Shown: positions 1-5,964 of the stretch, one piece after another
Position numbering within the stretch: position 1 is the first letter of the stretch
How the letters are laid out: the number at the start of each line of letters is the position of its first letter
Assembly (NCBI GenBank): GCA_964487445.1
Contig: CAZAQG010000011.1
Location: 1-39,414, forward strand
Origin: BMS3Abin12 sp964487445
GTDB taxonomy: Bacteria; Pseudomonadota; Gammaproteobacteria; 21-64-14
DNA: 39,414 bases
Direction: 5' to 3'
The notes under the pieces: generated by a model
The model's input: the letters and a program-made list of their open reading frames with translations, nothing else
What the model was told of the DNA's origin: nothing
The model's database searches: none
Program-made: the position numbers and the translations under genes

Positions 1-15
1 CGCCCCGCCCTACAG
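1..15 (+). repeat. Partial REP-like palindrome arm at window edge
   Basis: The first bases (GCCCCGCCCTACAGG at 2-16) match the right arm of the REP-like palindromes seen at 6417, 6562, 6725 and 25735. The left arm would lie outside the window. Nothing else is recognisable between here and the end of the regulator gene at 136. Confidence 0.45.
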
Positions 16-135
16 GATCCGTGTGCGGATCGGCGATCGAGCCCACCCGGCGGATCCGGGCACGCTACCGCCATGGGCTGCACCCGTTCCGGGTGTCCCC
101 CTCATTCGCGCCGCTCGCGACCAGCATCAGGCGCC

Positions 136-756
136 TTATTCGCTGCTTGGCGGTATCCCTGCGACCGGCAGTATATCGGGTACCAGCAGCGGCGCCGCCG
201 GGCGTAGCGCGCCCAAGCGCTCGCGGCAACCCGCCGGATCGGCGAGATCGGTGAGCAGCCGCACGTCATGCGTGCCGATCCCCGCCGGCTCGCGCCACAC
301 CGGGCACCCCAGGAACCGCTCCATCTCGGCCCGCGAATCGTAGGTCCCCACGATCGTCCAGCCGCGCTCGGCCACACGTAGCGAGGCGATCTCGGCCAGT
401 TCCGAGACACCCCCGAGCAATACCCGGCCCTCGCCCGGTGCCGCGCAGGTATCGAACGCCGTGTCGCAGGAGGCCGCCGCCCGGCGGTAGAAATCGAAAG
501 AGACCTGAAGGTAACGCCCTGTCAGGCGGGCCTTCTCGGCGAATCCGGTCGGGGTGAGATAGTACAAGTATCGGTGGGCCGGCGCCTGCTGGATCTTGAC
601 GTACCCCTTGCGCACGCAGCGACGCAGGTAGGAATTGGCCAACCCCAGGGCGACCCCGAGGCTGCGCGCGAGATGGCGCTGGCTGACGTCCGAGCGGCGC
701 CCGATCTCCTCGAGCAGATCCAGCGTCAGCGTGTCCTCGCGATCCCTGGTGTTCAT
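136..756 (-). CDS. MarR-type winged-helix regulator (EPS-associated type) with C-terminal Rossmann-like domain
   Basis: A 206-residue protein. Residues 10-90 form a winged helix (DLLEEIGRRSDVSQRHLARS, then a recognition helix around LANSYLRRCVRKGYV and a wing around YLYYLTPTG). This resembles the MarR-like regulators found in exopolysaccharide loci. Residues 108-190 (GRVLLGGVSELAEIASLRVA...) look like a nucleotide-sugar or ligand-binding Rossmann segment, so a ligand-sensing repressor is plausible. The ATG at 756 has no clear ribosome binding site and sits inside a perfect palindrome (749-767), which suggests autoregulation. An RfaH paralogue lies upstream on the same strand at 3575-4087, and both families often control surface polysaccharide genes. 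The family call rests on sequence pattern; the ligand and targets are unknown. Confidence 0.8.
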   Translation of the reverse strand: MNTRDREDTLTLDLLEEIGRRSDVSQRHLARSLGVALGLANSYLRRCVRKGYVKIQQAPAHRYLYYLTPTGFAEKARLTGRYLQVSFDFYRRAAASCDTAFDTCAAPGEGRVLLGGVSELAEIASLRVAERGWTIVGTYDSRAEMERFLGCPVWREPAGIGTHDVRLLTDLADPAGCRERLGALRPAAPLLVPDILPVAGIPPSSE

Positions 757-767
757 GGGATGAACAC
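749..767. promoter_or_regulatory. Perfect palindrome over the start codon of the MarR-type gene (candidate operator)
   Basis: GTGTTCATGGGATGAACAC has 8-bp perfect arms around GGG. On the minus strand it contains the ATG of the regulator (756-754). A two-fold symmetric site is what a dimeric winged-helix protein would bind, so it is a natural autoregulatory operator. This function is inferred only. Confidence 0.45.
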
Positions 768-768
768 T

Positions 769-1095
769 CTAGGACCGTAGCCGCGTGCGGTCAACCGGTT
801 TGGCGCACAGGACCCTACGATATCTCACGGTGCCATCCCGAAGGTTATTCGGGAGCGCGTTAGGGGGCAGCACGTCGACCTCCACACCAAGGAGTTCCCG
901 CAGCTCCAGTTGAATGGCTCCAATGTCCATAAGGGTCGTTTCAGAGGTCGTGTCCACCAACAGGTCCAGATCGCTGTCATCACGGTCGACACCTTCCAGG
1001 ACCGAGCCGAAGACCCTGACGTTACCGGCACGATGCCTGGAAACGACCTTTCGAACGGTTTCCCGATGACGCTCCAGCGCAACGGATGGTTTCAT
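769..1095 (-). CDS. MNT-type nucleotidyltransferase, orphan (MntA-like antitoxin family)
   Basis: A 108-residue minimal nucleotidyltransferase. The family signature GS-x10-D-x-D is intact: G30-S31, then D42 and D44 (DSDLDLLVD). The third carboxylate is probably D74 or a neighbour in VEVDVLPP. MNT proteins of this size usually act as antitoxins that modify a HEPN-domain toxin (HepT) encoded next to them. No HepT reading frame is visible on either side here: upstream is REP and vapC debris, and downstream, after 12 bp, is the MarR-type gene. The ATG at 1095 has a good AGGAG 8 bases upstream. It is either an orphan antitoxin, a remnant of a TA pair, or a stand-alone nucleotidyltransferase. Confidence 0.85.
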   Translation of the reverse strand: MKPSVALERHRETVRKVVSRHRAGNVRVFGSVLEGVDRDDSDLDLLVDTTSETTLMDIGAIQLELRELLGVEVDVLPPNALPNNLRDGTVRYRRVLCAKPVDRTRLRS

Positions 1096-1180
1096 GGGCG
1101 ATGCTCCTGCTGCTCTTCGACATTCTGGTGAGGATAGGCGAAGCTACGGAATGCGGCAATCTATAGGGCTCCACCCTTGT

Positions 1181-1204
1181 GTAGGACGGGGCTCCCCCCG
1201 CCGA
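1181..1204 (-). repeat. REP-like palindrome
   Basis: GTAGGACGGGGCTC followed by CCCCCGCCGA is a variant of the REP unit clustered at 6357-6756, in the left-hand orientation. It lies just downstream of the point where homology to VapC ends, so the end of vapC may have been lost by a rearrangement at this repeat. Confidence 0.6.
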
Positions 1205-1256
1205 GCCAAGCTGGCCGAAGAGGATCCGCGACCTGCGATGTCATGGGGCGCACCGA

Positions 1257-1325
1257 GACCGAAACGGCGCTCAGAAAGACCTCGTTGGCCGGGTCCCGAA
1301 AAGCGTCGCGCGCCGTAGGGGATAA
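1257..1325 (-). pseudogene. vapC: vapC toxin, distal fragment (second half of the interrupted reading frame)
   Basis: Minus-strand translation from 1325 reads LSPTARDAFRDPANEVFLSA then VSV. This is the stretch that follows the first catalytic aspartate in small PIN-domain VapC toxins (typically LS..ARE.I.DP.N.VFVSA.S). Homology then stops and the frame runs into a REP element, so the C-terminal part with the remaining acidic residues is missing. The fragment starts exactly at the cassette boundary (G|TT at 1326/1325) and continues the proximal fragment at 3203-3260. Joined, the two would read GDDP-ALSPTARDAF if one C of a CCCC run is removed. Confidence 0.75.
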
Positions 1326-1422
1326 CGCTTTGCTCACCGGCAATTCAAAGCGGCACGTTTTCGCTGTTTTTTTAGCAAAACAAGTGCCGCTTTGAATTGT
1401 CCGGTGCAGCTATTTGTTATAC
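1320..1422 (-). other. attC recombination site of an integron gene cassette
   Basis: Read on the minus strand, the site opens with R'' GTATAAC (1422-1416), directly followed by AAA as in many attC sites, and closes with the core G|TTATCC (1326-1320). Between them are perfectly complementary 16-base arms, CAATTCAAAGCGGCAC at 1341-1356 and its complement at 1384-1399. These are extended outward by CACCGG/CCGGTG with one unpaired T at 1400 (an extrahelical base typical of attC) and inward by GTTTT/AAAAC. The site begins 11 bases after the stop codon of the last cassette gene, the normal place for attC. The calls rest on structure and core sequence, not on a database match. Confidence 0.85.
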
Positions 1423-1433
1423 GATTTTTACCG

Positions 1434-2051
1434 CTATTTCCCATCATCGAGTGAATTAAGATATTCAGCCAAAACATCACCGTGACAAGCAAGGGGTTTG
1501 CAATGACAACCTAGAATCTTGCCTTTTAACTTAAGTGCATCTTCTTTGCTTTTTTGAAGAAAATTTCGTTCAAAGTCATATTTATATTTTCTTATTGCCT
1601 CGTCGCGGTCATTTTGTTCTTCACCTGGTGAGGCGCCGAATCCAACAGCATAGGGGTTACCCCAATCTGAGCCACGACCGATATAAACATCATATTTATC
1701 ACCTTTATCTTTATTTGCTACTTTGGTGATACCAGCATCAATTACTCGTGACTTTATTCCTTGGATTTTTGCATTATCAATTAGATGATTAAATGTCTCA
1801 CCATCATTGAATATGATTGCATGGCTAATTTGGTTCAAATGCTCTTCATCAATAAATGATGTAATAGAATCGCTAACTCTTTGGTCAGATGACAGGTGTT
1901 TATTAATGAAATTATTATCATCTGCCATATAGGCAATATAAAACTGGTTAAAATTAGCAAGAATAGTTGTTAATTTCCTTTCAAATTTTCCGTAGCACGA
2001 AAACGCTTGTGGATAAGCAATTAGTACAGTAGGTATTTCTTGTATGCTCAT
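1434..2051 (-). CDS. Rossmann/SLOG-like protein with C-terminal DUF4326 domain
   Basis: A 205-residue protein, last gene of the cassette. Residues 1-110 look like an alpha/beta nucleotide-binding fold (PTVLIAYP, then SHAIIFNDGETFNHLIDNAK, then GIKSRVI). The pattern recalls DUF2493/YspA-like SLOG proteins. Residues 120-200 match DUF4326: GRGSDWGNP at 125-133, a charged helix around RDEAIRKYKYDF, and the metal/catalytic-looking cysteine cluster CHC at 182-184 with CHGD at 189-192. Its ATG overlaps the DUF488 stop (ATGA), implying translational coupling. SLOG domains are known to bind nucleotides or their derivatives; the substrate here is unknown. The DUF4326 call is firm and the SLOG call is tentative. 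Confidence 0.85.
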   Translation of the reverse strand: MSIQEIPTVLIAYPQAFSCYGKFERKLTTILANFNQFYIAYMADDNNFINKHLSSDQRVSDSITSFIDEEHLNQISHAIIFNDGETFNHLIDNAKIQGIKSRVIDAGITKVANKDKGDKYDVYIGRGSDWGNPYAVGFGASPGEEQNDRDEAIRKYKYDFERNFLQKSKEDALKLKGKILGCHCKPLACHGDVLAEYLNSLDDGK

Positions 2052-2488
2052 ATTAAATGCACCACATCAATTTCTGTATCCCAGTGGTCGTTTAGATAAT
2101 CTACTACAAGCCGCCTATGGCAATGATGCGGTTTATGTTCACTACATAGCAAACAACCGTTATCAAGCATTGATTTATCAACTGAGCGTTCAATGTTCCT
2201 TTTTGCTATTAAGTTTAGAAATTTGTCCTCGTAAGCCTCCCATGTAATTATCTTCCTTTTATAATCACTGAGAATATCTTTTGTTGGCGCTAAATCTTCA
2301 AGATGAACATAGTCTGCATCACATAATTCAGACAGAAAAAATTTCAAATCATCTCGCTTGGCGAAGCCAGCGAGTTGAGATACATTATTTAGCCTTACAT
2401 CTATAATTCTGGATACGTGACTATCTTTGATAAGGGTGAAAAACTTGTTAGCGCCTTTCTGGGTAAAGCCAATGGTAAATGTTTTCAT
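2048..2488 (-). CDS. DUF488 family protein
   Basis: A 146-residue protein matching the DUF488 pattern over its whole length. It has a TIGFTQKGANKFF start, DVR at 30-32 followed by the SQLAGF segment, LAPTKDIL at 66-73, and the conserved CLLCSE (112-117) and CHRR (123-126) near the C-terminus. The paired cysteines and histidine suggest a metal site or a redox/catalytic centre, but no reaction is established for the family. It is the middle gene of the cassette operon: its start lies 12 bases after the dual-OB stop and its stop overlaps the next start. Both this protein and its neighbour end in a Cys/His-rich C..C..CH(R/G) motif, a notable parallel. Confidence 0.88.
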   Translation of the reverse strand: MKTFTIGFTQKGANKFFTLIKDSHVSRIIDVRLNNVSQLAGFAKRDDLKFFLSELCDADYVHLEDLAPTKDILSDYKRKIITWEAYEDKFLNLIAKRNIERSVDKSMLDNGCLLCSEHKPHHCHRRLVVDYLNDHWDTEIDVVHLI

Positions 2489-2500
2489 AATCTGTTCCAG

Positions 2501-3178
2501 CTACAAGATTGTGGCAACAATCTTGTAGCATGAGTAGTTGTTACCGCCTGATGGGTCATATCTCTCTCCAAGGCTGACGCAGAGAACCTGTTGATTGTCT
2601 GGCTCTGTAAGTTGTTGCTCAAAATTCGGATCTGTTACAGGAAGATCATAACTTATACCAGCATAACTGAAGACGGCACGCCTTCTGTTATCAACTTTAC
2701 TGAGCTGTAAATCGCTTGCCTGTATGAGGTAAAGAGACTGANNNNNNNNNNNNNNNNNNNNNNNNNNNNNNNNNNNNNNNNNNNNNNNNNNNNNNNNNNN
2801 NNNNNNNNNNNNNNNNNNNNNNNNNNNNNNNNNNNNNNNNNTTCCTGAACCCCAAAGGCTATCTGGAGCATCTAAGTAATTTGAAACTTCGTTATTTTCA
2901 ATTCGATATCTCTGCTGCCATATTTCATCAGTAATAAGATAGTTTTCTGGTTGGCTGATTAATGGCGCATGCCGGGAAAGGTTCATTTCAATTTTTTGAA
3001 GTGGTTTGACCTTGAATCTCCCATGAGGATTCTCATAAAGGCATTGCTGGTCTGATAATTCTGCACCTTCCATATCAGAAACGGGCCTAATCCATTGATG
3101 AGAATTGACCTCCTTGCCAGCGACACAGTGCCTTCCATGTTTTACGGAGTTAGCAAATATTACGATAGTTGTGTTCAT
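2501..3178 (-). CDS. Dual-OB-fold domain protein, interrupted by an assembly gap
   Basis: The first cassette gene. The N-terminal half (NTTIVIFANSVKHGRHCVAG, then NSHQWIRPVSD) is characteristic of the dual-OB domain family. The C-terminal half (LYLIQASDLQLSKVDNRRRA, then YDLPVTDPNFE) continues the same type of beta-rich fold. OB folds commonly bind nucleic acid or oligonucleotides, so a recognition role is a reasonable guess. The ATG at 3178 has GAAGGGAGAG just upstream and lies 24 bases inside the cassette boundary, as usual for cassette genes. The middle is missing behind a 100-N gap (2742-2841) of conventional length, so the apparent 225 residues and open frame across the gap are not proven. 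Confidence 0.8.
   Translation of the reverse strand: MNTTIVIFANSVKHGRHCVAGKEVNSHQWIRPVSDMEGAELSDQQCLYENPHGRFKVKPLQKIEMNLSRHAPLISQPENYLITDEIWQQRYRIENNEVSNYLDAPDSLWGSGXXXXXXXXXXXXXXXXXXXXXXXXXXXXXXXXXXQSLYLIQASDLQLSKVDNRRRAVFSYAGISYDLPVTDPNFEQQLTEPDNQQVLCVSLGERYDPSGGNNYSCYKIVATIL
2742..2841. other. Assembly gap (100 N)
   Basis: Exactly 100 unknown bases inside the dual-OB gene. A round 100 is the usual placeholder for a gap of unknown size, so coordinates to the right are relative only. The flanks on both sides encode parts of one protein family, which supports the join. Confidence 0.95.
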
Positions 3179-3202
3179 GGCTCTCCCTTCTTTTTCGTAT
3201 AA

Positions 3203-3260
3203 CGCGGGGATCGTCGCCGAGGATCCAGAGGATGGTGCAGGTATCCAGCAGTAGATTCAC
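3203..3260 (-). pseudogene. vapC: vapC toxin, proximal fragment (disrupted by the cassette)
   Basis: From a GTG at 3260 the minus strand reads MNLLLDTCTILWILGDDPR, the classic start of a PIN-domain VapC (LLLDT.T.LW.L..DP), with the first catalytic aspartate in LLLDT. The GTG overlaps the stop of the upstream antitoxin remnant (GTGA), the usual vapBC coupling. The frame is broken at 3203/3202 by the G|TT core of the inserted cassette. The rest of the gene resumes at 1325. The toxin cannot be made as an intact PIN domain. Confidence 0.8.
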
Positions 3261-3388
3261 CCATCGCACCCTTCGAATCCGGCCGGCACCTCCTCCGGGA
3301 GCGGCGCGTGGAATTCGGGCGGCACACGGACCCGCCCATTCGCCAGCCCGACCGGGCGCGGGGTCGACGGCTTCCGCGGCAGGGGGCG
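3257..3388 (-). pseudogene. vapB/Phd-type antitoxin remnant (C-terminal part)
   Basis: The frame ending at 3257 reads RPVGLANGRVRVPPEFHAPL then PEEVPAGFEG before its stop. This matches the C-terminus of antitoxins paired with this VapC subtype (GLA.G...VP.DF..PLP.EVL..FEG). The expected N-terminal DNA-binding part (REA/RG-KPVA region) is not found in any frame upstream between 3389 and 3574, so the gene appears truncated. The stretch 3389-3574 shows nothing else I can recognise. Confidence 0.6.
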
Positions 3389-3574
3389 TATCTCGGTCGC
3401 GGGCTTATTGCGACGGCACCCTGCCCGCCGCCAGCCCCAGCCGCGAGGACACGGATGCCGGCAGGGCCACCGGTCTGAACCCGATACAAACGATCTACGC
3501 GAAACCCGGGCCCCGGGTCGGTGCGGAGGATGCGATGCACCTTTCGCGCACCCGAAGAGCACGGGCGCTCACGA

Positions 3575-4087
3575 TCAAGAGAGCGGCTCGAGATGCCCGG
3601 GCGGGAGTTGCACGGGAGTGTGCTGCCCGCAGACGTGGAGCAACACGGTGACGCGGTCGCGACCGCCGGCGGCGTGGAAGATGCCCTCGTAGCCGGCGAG
3701 GGGACCCTCGATGATGCGGACCCCCGCACCGGAGCGAAACTCCGGTACGGGGATGTCCTGGACGCCTTCGGGATCCTGTCGGGACTGCAGCAACGCCACC
3801 AGATCATCGGGCACGCCGGCCAGACTGGAGCCGAAACGCACCAGTCCCGAGACGCCCAGCGTGGAGCGAATCGAACCCCAGTGGTCCCGCTCGGCATCGA
3901 AGCGCACGAACAGATAGCGCGGGAACATCGGCTCTACCGTACCCACGTAACGCCCGCGATGCCGACGCCGCTGCCGAATCAGCGGCAGACAGGTCTCGAA
4001 GCCCTGCCGTTCGAGGTTCTCCCGGGCCACCCGTTCCTGGCGCGGCTTACTGTAGACCAAGTACCACCCCCTGGTGATCCCGGTCAT
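3575..4087 (-). CDS. rfaH: RfaH-like transcription antiterminator (NusG paralogue)
   Basis: A 170-residue NusG/RfaH protein. The N-terminal NGN domain covers residues 6-105 (GWYLVYSKPRQERVARENLE, PMFPRYLFVRFD, GVSGLVRFG). A C-terminal KOW segment covers about 118-140 (FRSGAGVRIIEGPLAGYEGIF). NGN-KOW specialised paralogues bind RNA polymerase paused at ops sites and promote elongation and translation of long polysaccharide, LPS or pilus operons. The YSKPRQE start and the absence of essential-gene neighbours (secE, rplK) favour RfaH over NusG. No ops-like element was identified in the window. It is the first intact gene before the degraded vapBC locus and may share a transcript with it. Confidence 0.85.
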   Translation of the reverse strand: MTGITRGWYLVYSKPRQERVARENLERQGFETCLPLIRQRRRHRGRYVGTVEPMFPRYLFVRFDAERDHWGSIRSTLGVSGLVRFGSSLAGVPDDLVALLQSRQDPEGVQDIPVPEFRSGAGVRIIEGPLAGYEGIFHAAGGRDRVTVLLHVCGQHTPVQLPPGHLEPLS

Positions 4088-4115
4088 GGAGTCCCCGGCG
4101 GCACGGACCGCGCCC

Positions 4116-4406
4116 TCACTTCGGTTGCGGATGTTCCCCGCGCCGGCCGACGGTCAACCGGTCGTGGTTGCGCTCCAACACGCGCGGGCCGATGCCCTTC
4201 ACCTGGAGCAGTTGCTCCAGCGAGGTGAACGGCCCGTGCGCCTTGCGATACTGCACGATGGCCTCGGCCAAGTGCGGGCCGACCCCGTCGATGCCGGCGG
4301 CCAGCGCCGGCGCATCGGCGCGATTGACATCGACCGATGCGGCGAACCCCGCCAGGGGCAGGACAGACAGGAACAGAGCGAACAGAATGCTGCATAGTGA
4401 TTTCAT
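4116..4406 (-). CDS. ComEA-like exported helix-hairpin-helix DNA-binding protein
   Basis: A 96-residue protein. The start at 4406 was chosen over an upstream extension because GGAGGG precedes it and the translation opens with a signal peptide (MKSLCSILFALFLSVLPLAG, then FAAS). The mature part has two helix-hairpin-helix motifs (DAPALAAGIDGVGPHLAEAI and LLQVKGIGPRVLE), as in ComEA/YbaV-type proteins. Such proteins bind DNA in the periplasm and take part in natural transformation in some bacteria. Position next to lapB-pyrF is a common gammaproteobacterial arrangement. A short form like this may also be a general small HhH protein, so a competence role is only likely. Confidence 0.88.
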   Translation of the reverse strand: MKSLCSILFALFLSVLPLAGFAASVDVNRADAPALAAGIDGVGPHLAEAIVQYRKAHGPFTSLEQLLQVKGIGPRVLERNHDRLTVGRRGEHPQPK

Positions 4407-4525
4407 GGCATTTCCCTCCAATGGAAAAGGGGGCGTCCACGCCCCGCCACACTCCGTGTGTAGTTGCATGCGGAATCGCCCACAGGCGCTCCGCCGGTTT
4501 GATGCTAACACCCACTGCGCCGGTG

Positions 4526-4690
4526 TCAATCACCGAGTTCGCCCTCGCTCGCAGCGATCGCCGCGAGCGGGTCCGGGGCACGCGTGATGGGACGCCCGAT
4601 CACCAAGTGCGTGGCGCCGGCCGCGATCGCCTGCGCCGGTGCCGCGTCCGGGTAGTCGAGCGCCACGATGATGCGCGGCCCGCCCTTCAT
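4526..4690 (-). pseudogene. pyrF: pyrF (orotidine 5'-phosphate decarboxylase) with large internal deletion
   Basis: The minus strand from 4690 encodes 54 residues. The first part, PRIIVALDYPDAAPA, is the N-terminus of OMP decarboxylase; the rest, AIAAGATHLVIGRPITRAPD then PLAAI, is its C-terminus. The roughly 170 residues between, including the catalytic Lys/Asp tetrad (DxKxxDIPNT region), are missing, and the join stays in frame. Position directly after lapB is the expected one. A good GGAGG-preceded GTG at 4722 is in a different frame, so the original start may also have been altered. Either the gene is truly dead or the assembly collapsed here; OMP decarboxylase is needed for pyrimidine synthesis unless another copy exists. 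Confidence 0.85.
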
Positions 4691-4760
4691 CCGGATCCGG
4701 ACCCTGCAGGGTGACGATTCACGCCGTTTCCTCCATGGAATTCAAGGGAATTCCTCCCGA

Positions 4761-5963
4761 TCAATCCTTCCGTACCGCTTGCAGGCTGCCTGCCGTGCTC
4801 GTGAGGAACGCGTTCACCGACATGCCGTGCAGCGGCTTGATGCTGCTCCAGCGCCGACAGCCCGGACACTGCCAGTGCAGGGTCCGTCCGCTGAACCCGC
4901 AGTGTGTGCAGAAATAGTCCGGCACGTCTTCGAACAGGCGTTCCATGCGCGCGCGCAGGGTCTTCAGGTCCTCTTCCCACTCCCCCTGCGCCCGCGACTG
5001 GTACCAGCGCACCAGGCGCTGGATGCCAAGCAGCGAGGGGTTGCGCTCGAGTTCCGCGGCGAGGAATCGCGCCGCCTCGCCCGCACCGCCCCGGCGCCCG
5101 CGCAGTTCGGCCAGGGTGATGATCGCGATGGTGTCGGGATGGCGCTCGATGACGCGCTCCAGGAACTGCGCGAGCGCATCCGAGCGATCGAGGCGCCGGA
5201 AACACTCCTCGAGCGGACCGATGACCTCCGCGAGGTAGTCGGCGTTCTGCCGGTCGACGCACATGAAACTCTCGGCGGCGACCCGGTAGCGGCCCAGGTC
5301 CATCTCGATCCGGCCCTGCACGATGCTCGCCCGCGCGCAGCCGCGATCCTGCCTCAGCGCCCGGTGCACGCTGCGTAGCGCCTGCTCGTGGCGGCCCGCC
5401 GCACGCGCCTGTTCGGCCAGTTCACAGTAGTACTGGGCGATCACCGGCTGAAGCGGACCGCCGCCGGCCGCCTCGAGCCGACGCGCGGCGTCGATCGCCG
5501 CCTCCCACTCCTTTTCCTGCTCGTAGATGCCCATCAGGCGGCGTAGCGCGGCGGCGGTATGCAGACCCATGTCGGTCAGTTCACGGAACAGATTCTCGGC
5601 GCGATCCAACAACCCCGCGCGCAGGTAGTCCTCCCCGAGTTCCAGCAGGGCCATGGCGCGCTGGTTACGAGTGAGCGACGGGCGCGCGATGAGATTCTGG
5701 TGGATGCGAATGGCCCGATCCACCTCGCCGCGGCGGCGGAACAGGTTGCCGAGCGCCATGTGCACCTCCACCGTCTCGCTGTCGACCTCGACCATGCGGG
5801 TGAAGACCTCGATGGCCCGGTCCGGCTGCTCGTCGATGAGGAGATTCAGGCCCTCCAGGTAGCGCCCATCGAACCGGGCGGCGCCACGCACGGAACCGCG
5901 ACGCGCCGCAAACCAACCGGAGGCCGCCGCCACGGGAAGCAACAGCCACAGCAGATCCAGCAT
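4761..5963 (-). CDS. lapB: LapB (YciM), TPR/rubredoxin LPS assembly regulator
   Basis: About 400 residues, close to the E. coli 389. The start at 5963 gives MLDLLWLLLPVAAASGWFAA, the membrane anchor seen at the start of LapB; an ATG 12 bases upstream is possible. Tandem TPR helices fill the cytoplasmic body (for example YLEGLNLLIDEQPDRAIEVF). The C-terminus carries the rubredoxin-like metal site (CTHCGF...CPGCRRW). LapB binds LpxC and presents it to the FtsH protease, setting the level of lipopolysaccharide synthesis. It follows lapA by one base (TGAGATG) and precedes the pyrF remnant by 70 bases. Confidence 0.96.
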   Translation of the reverse strand: MLDLLWLLLPVAAASGWFAARRGSVRGAARFDGRYLEGLNLLIDEQPDRAIEVFTRMVEVDSETVEVHMALGNLFRRRGEVDRAIRIHQNLIARPSLTRNQRAMALLELGEDYLRAGLLDRAENLFRELTDMGLHTAAALRRLMGIYEQEKEWEAAIDAARRLEAAGGGPLQPVIAQYYCELAEQARAAGRHEQALRSVHRALRQDRGCARASIVQGRIEMDLGRYRVAAESFMCVDRQNADYLAEVIGPLEECFRRLDRSDALAQFLERVIERHPDTIAIITLAELRGRRGGAGEAARFLAAELERNPSLLGIQRLVRWYQSRAQGEWEEDLKTLRARMERLFEDVPDYFCTHCGFSGRTLHWQCPGCRRWSSIKPLHGMSVNAFLTSTAGSLQAVRKD

Positions 5964-5964
5964 C

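Larger units (their letters stand above)
1326..3202 (-). mobile_element. Three-gene integron-type cassette inserted in vapC
   Basis: An AT-rich segment in GC-rich flanks, bounded on the minus strand by GCG|TTATAC (3205-3197) and GCG|TTATCC (1328-1320). It holds three tandem genes with a short 24-base leader before the first ATG, and ends in an attC. No integrase gene, attI or second attC is visible: the upstream boundary has a core G|TT but no partner hairpin within about 150 bases. It therefore looks like a cassette delivered to a secondary, non-integron site. It points in the same direction as vapC, so read-through from vapB/vapC transcription could express it. A 100-N gap lies inside, so the true length is uncertain. 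Carrying three genes is unusual, since most cassettes hold one. Confidence 0.8.

Noticed and set aside
1341..1399. Hairpin as a rho-independent terminator for the cassette operon
   Set aside because: On the minus strand the stem is not followed by a T-run, and its outer cores, bulge and spacing fit attC better; it could still slow transcription.
1535..2247. Plus-strand frames inside the cassette (64-67 codons)
   Set aside because: They are antisense to DUF488 and DUF4326 genes and lack ribosome sites.
3175..3897. 240-codon minus-strand frame covering rfaH and the vapB remnant
   Set aside because: RfaH motifs are in a different frame (3575-4087), and VapB/VapC similarity is also in other frames; the long frame has no recognisable content.
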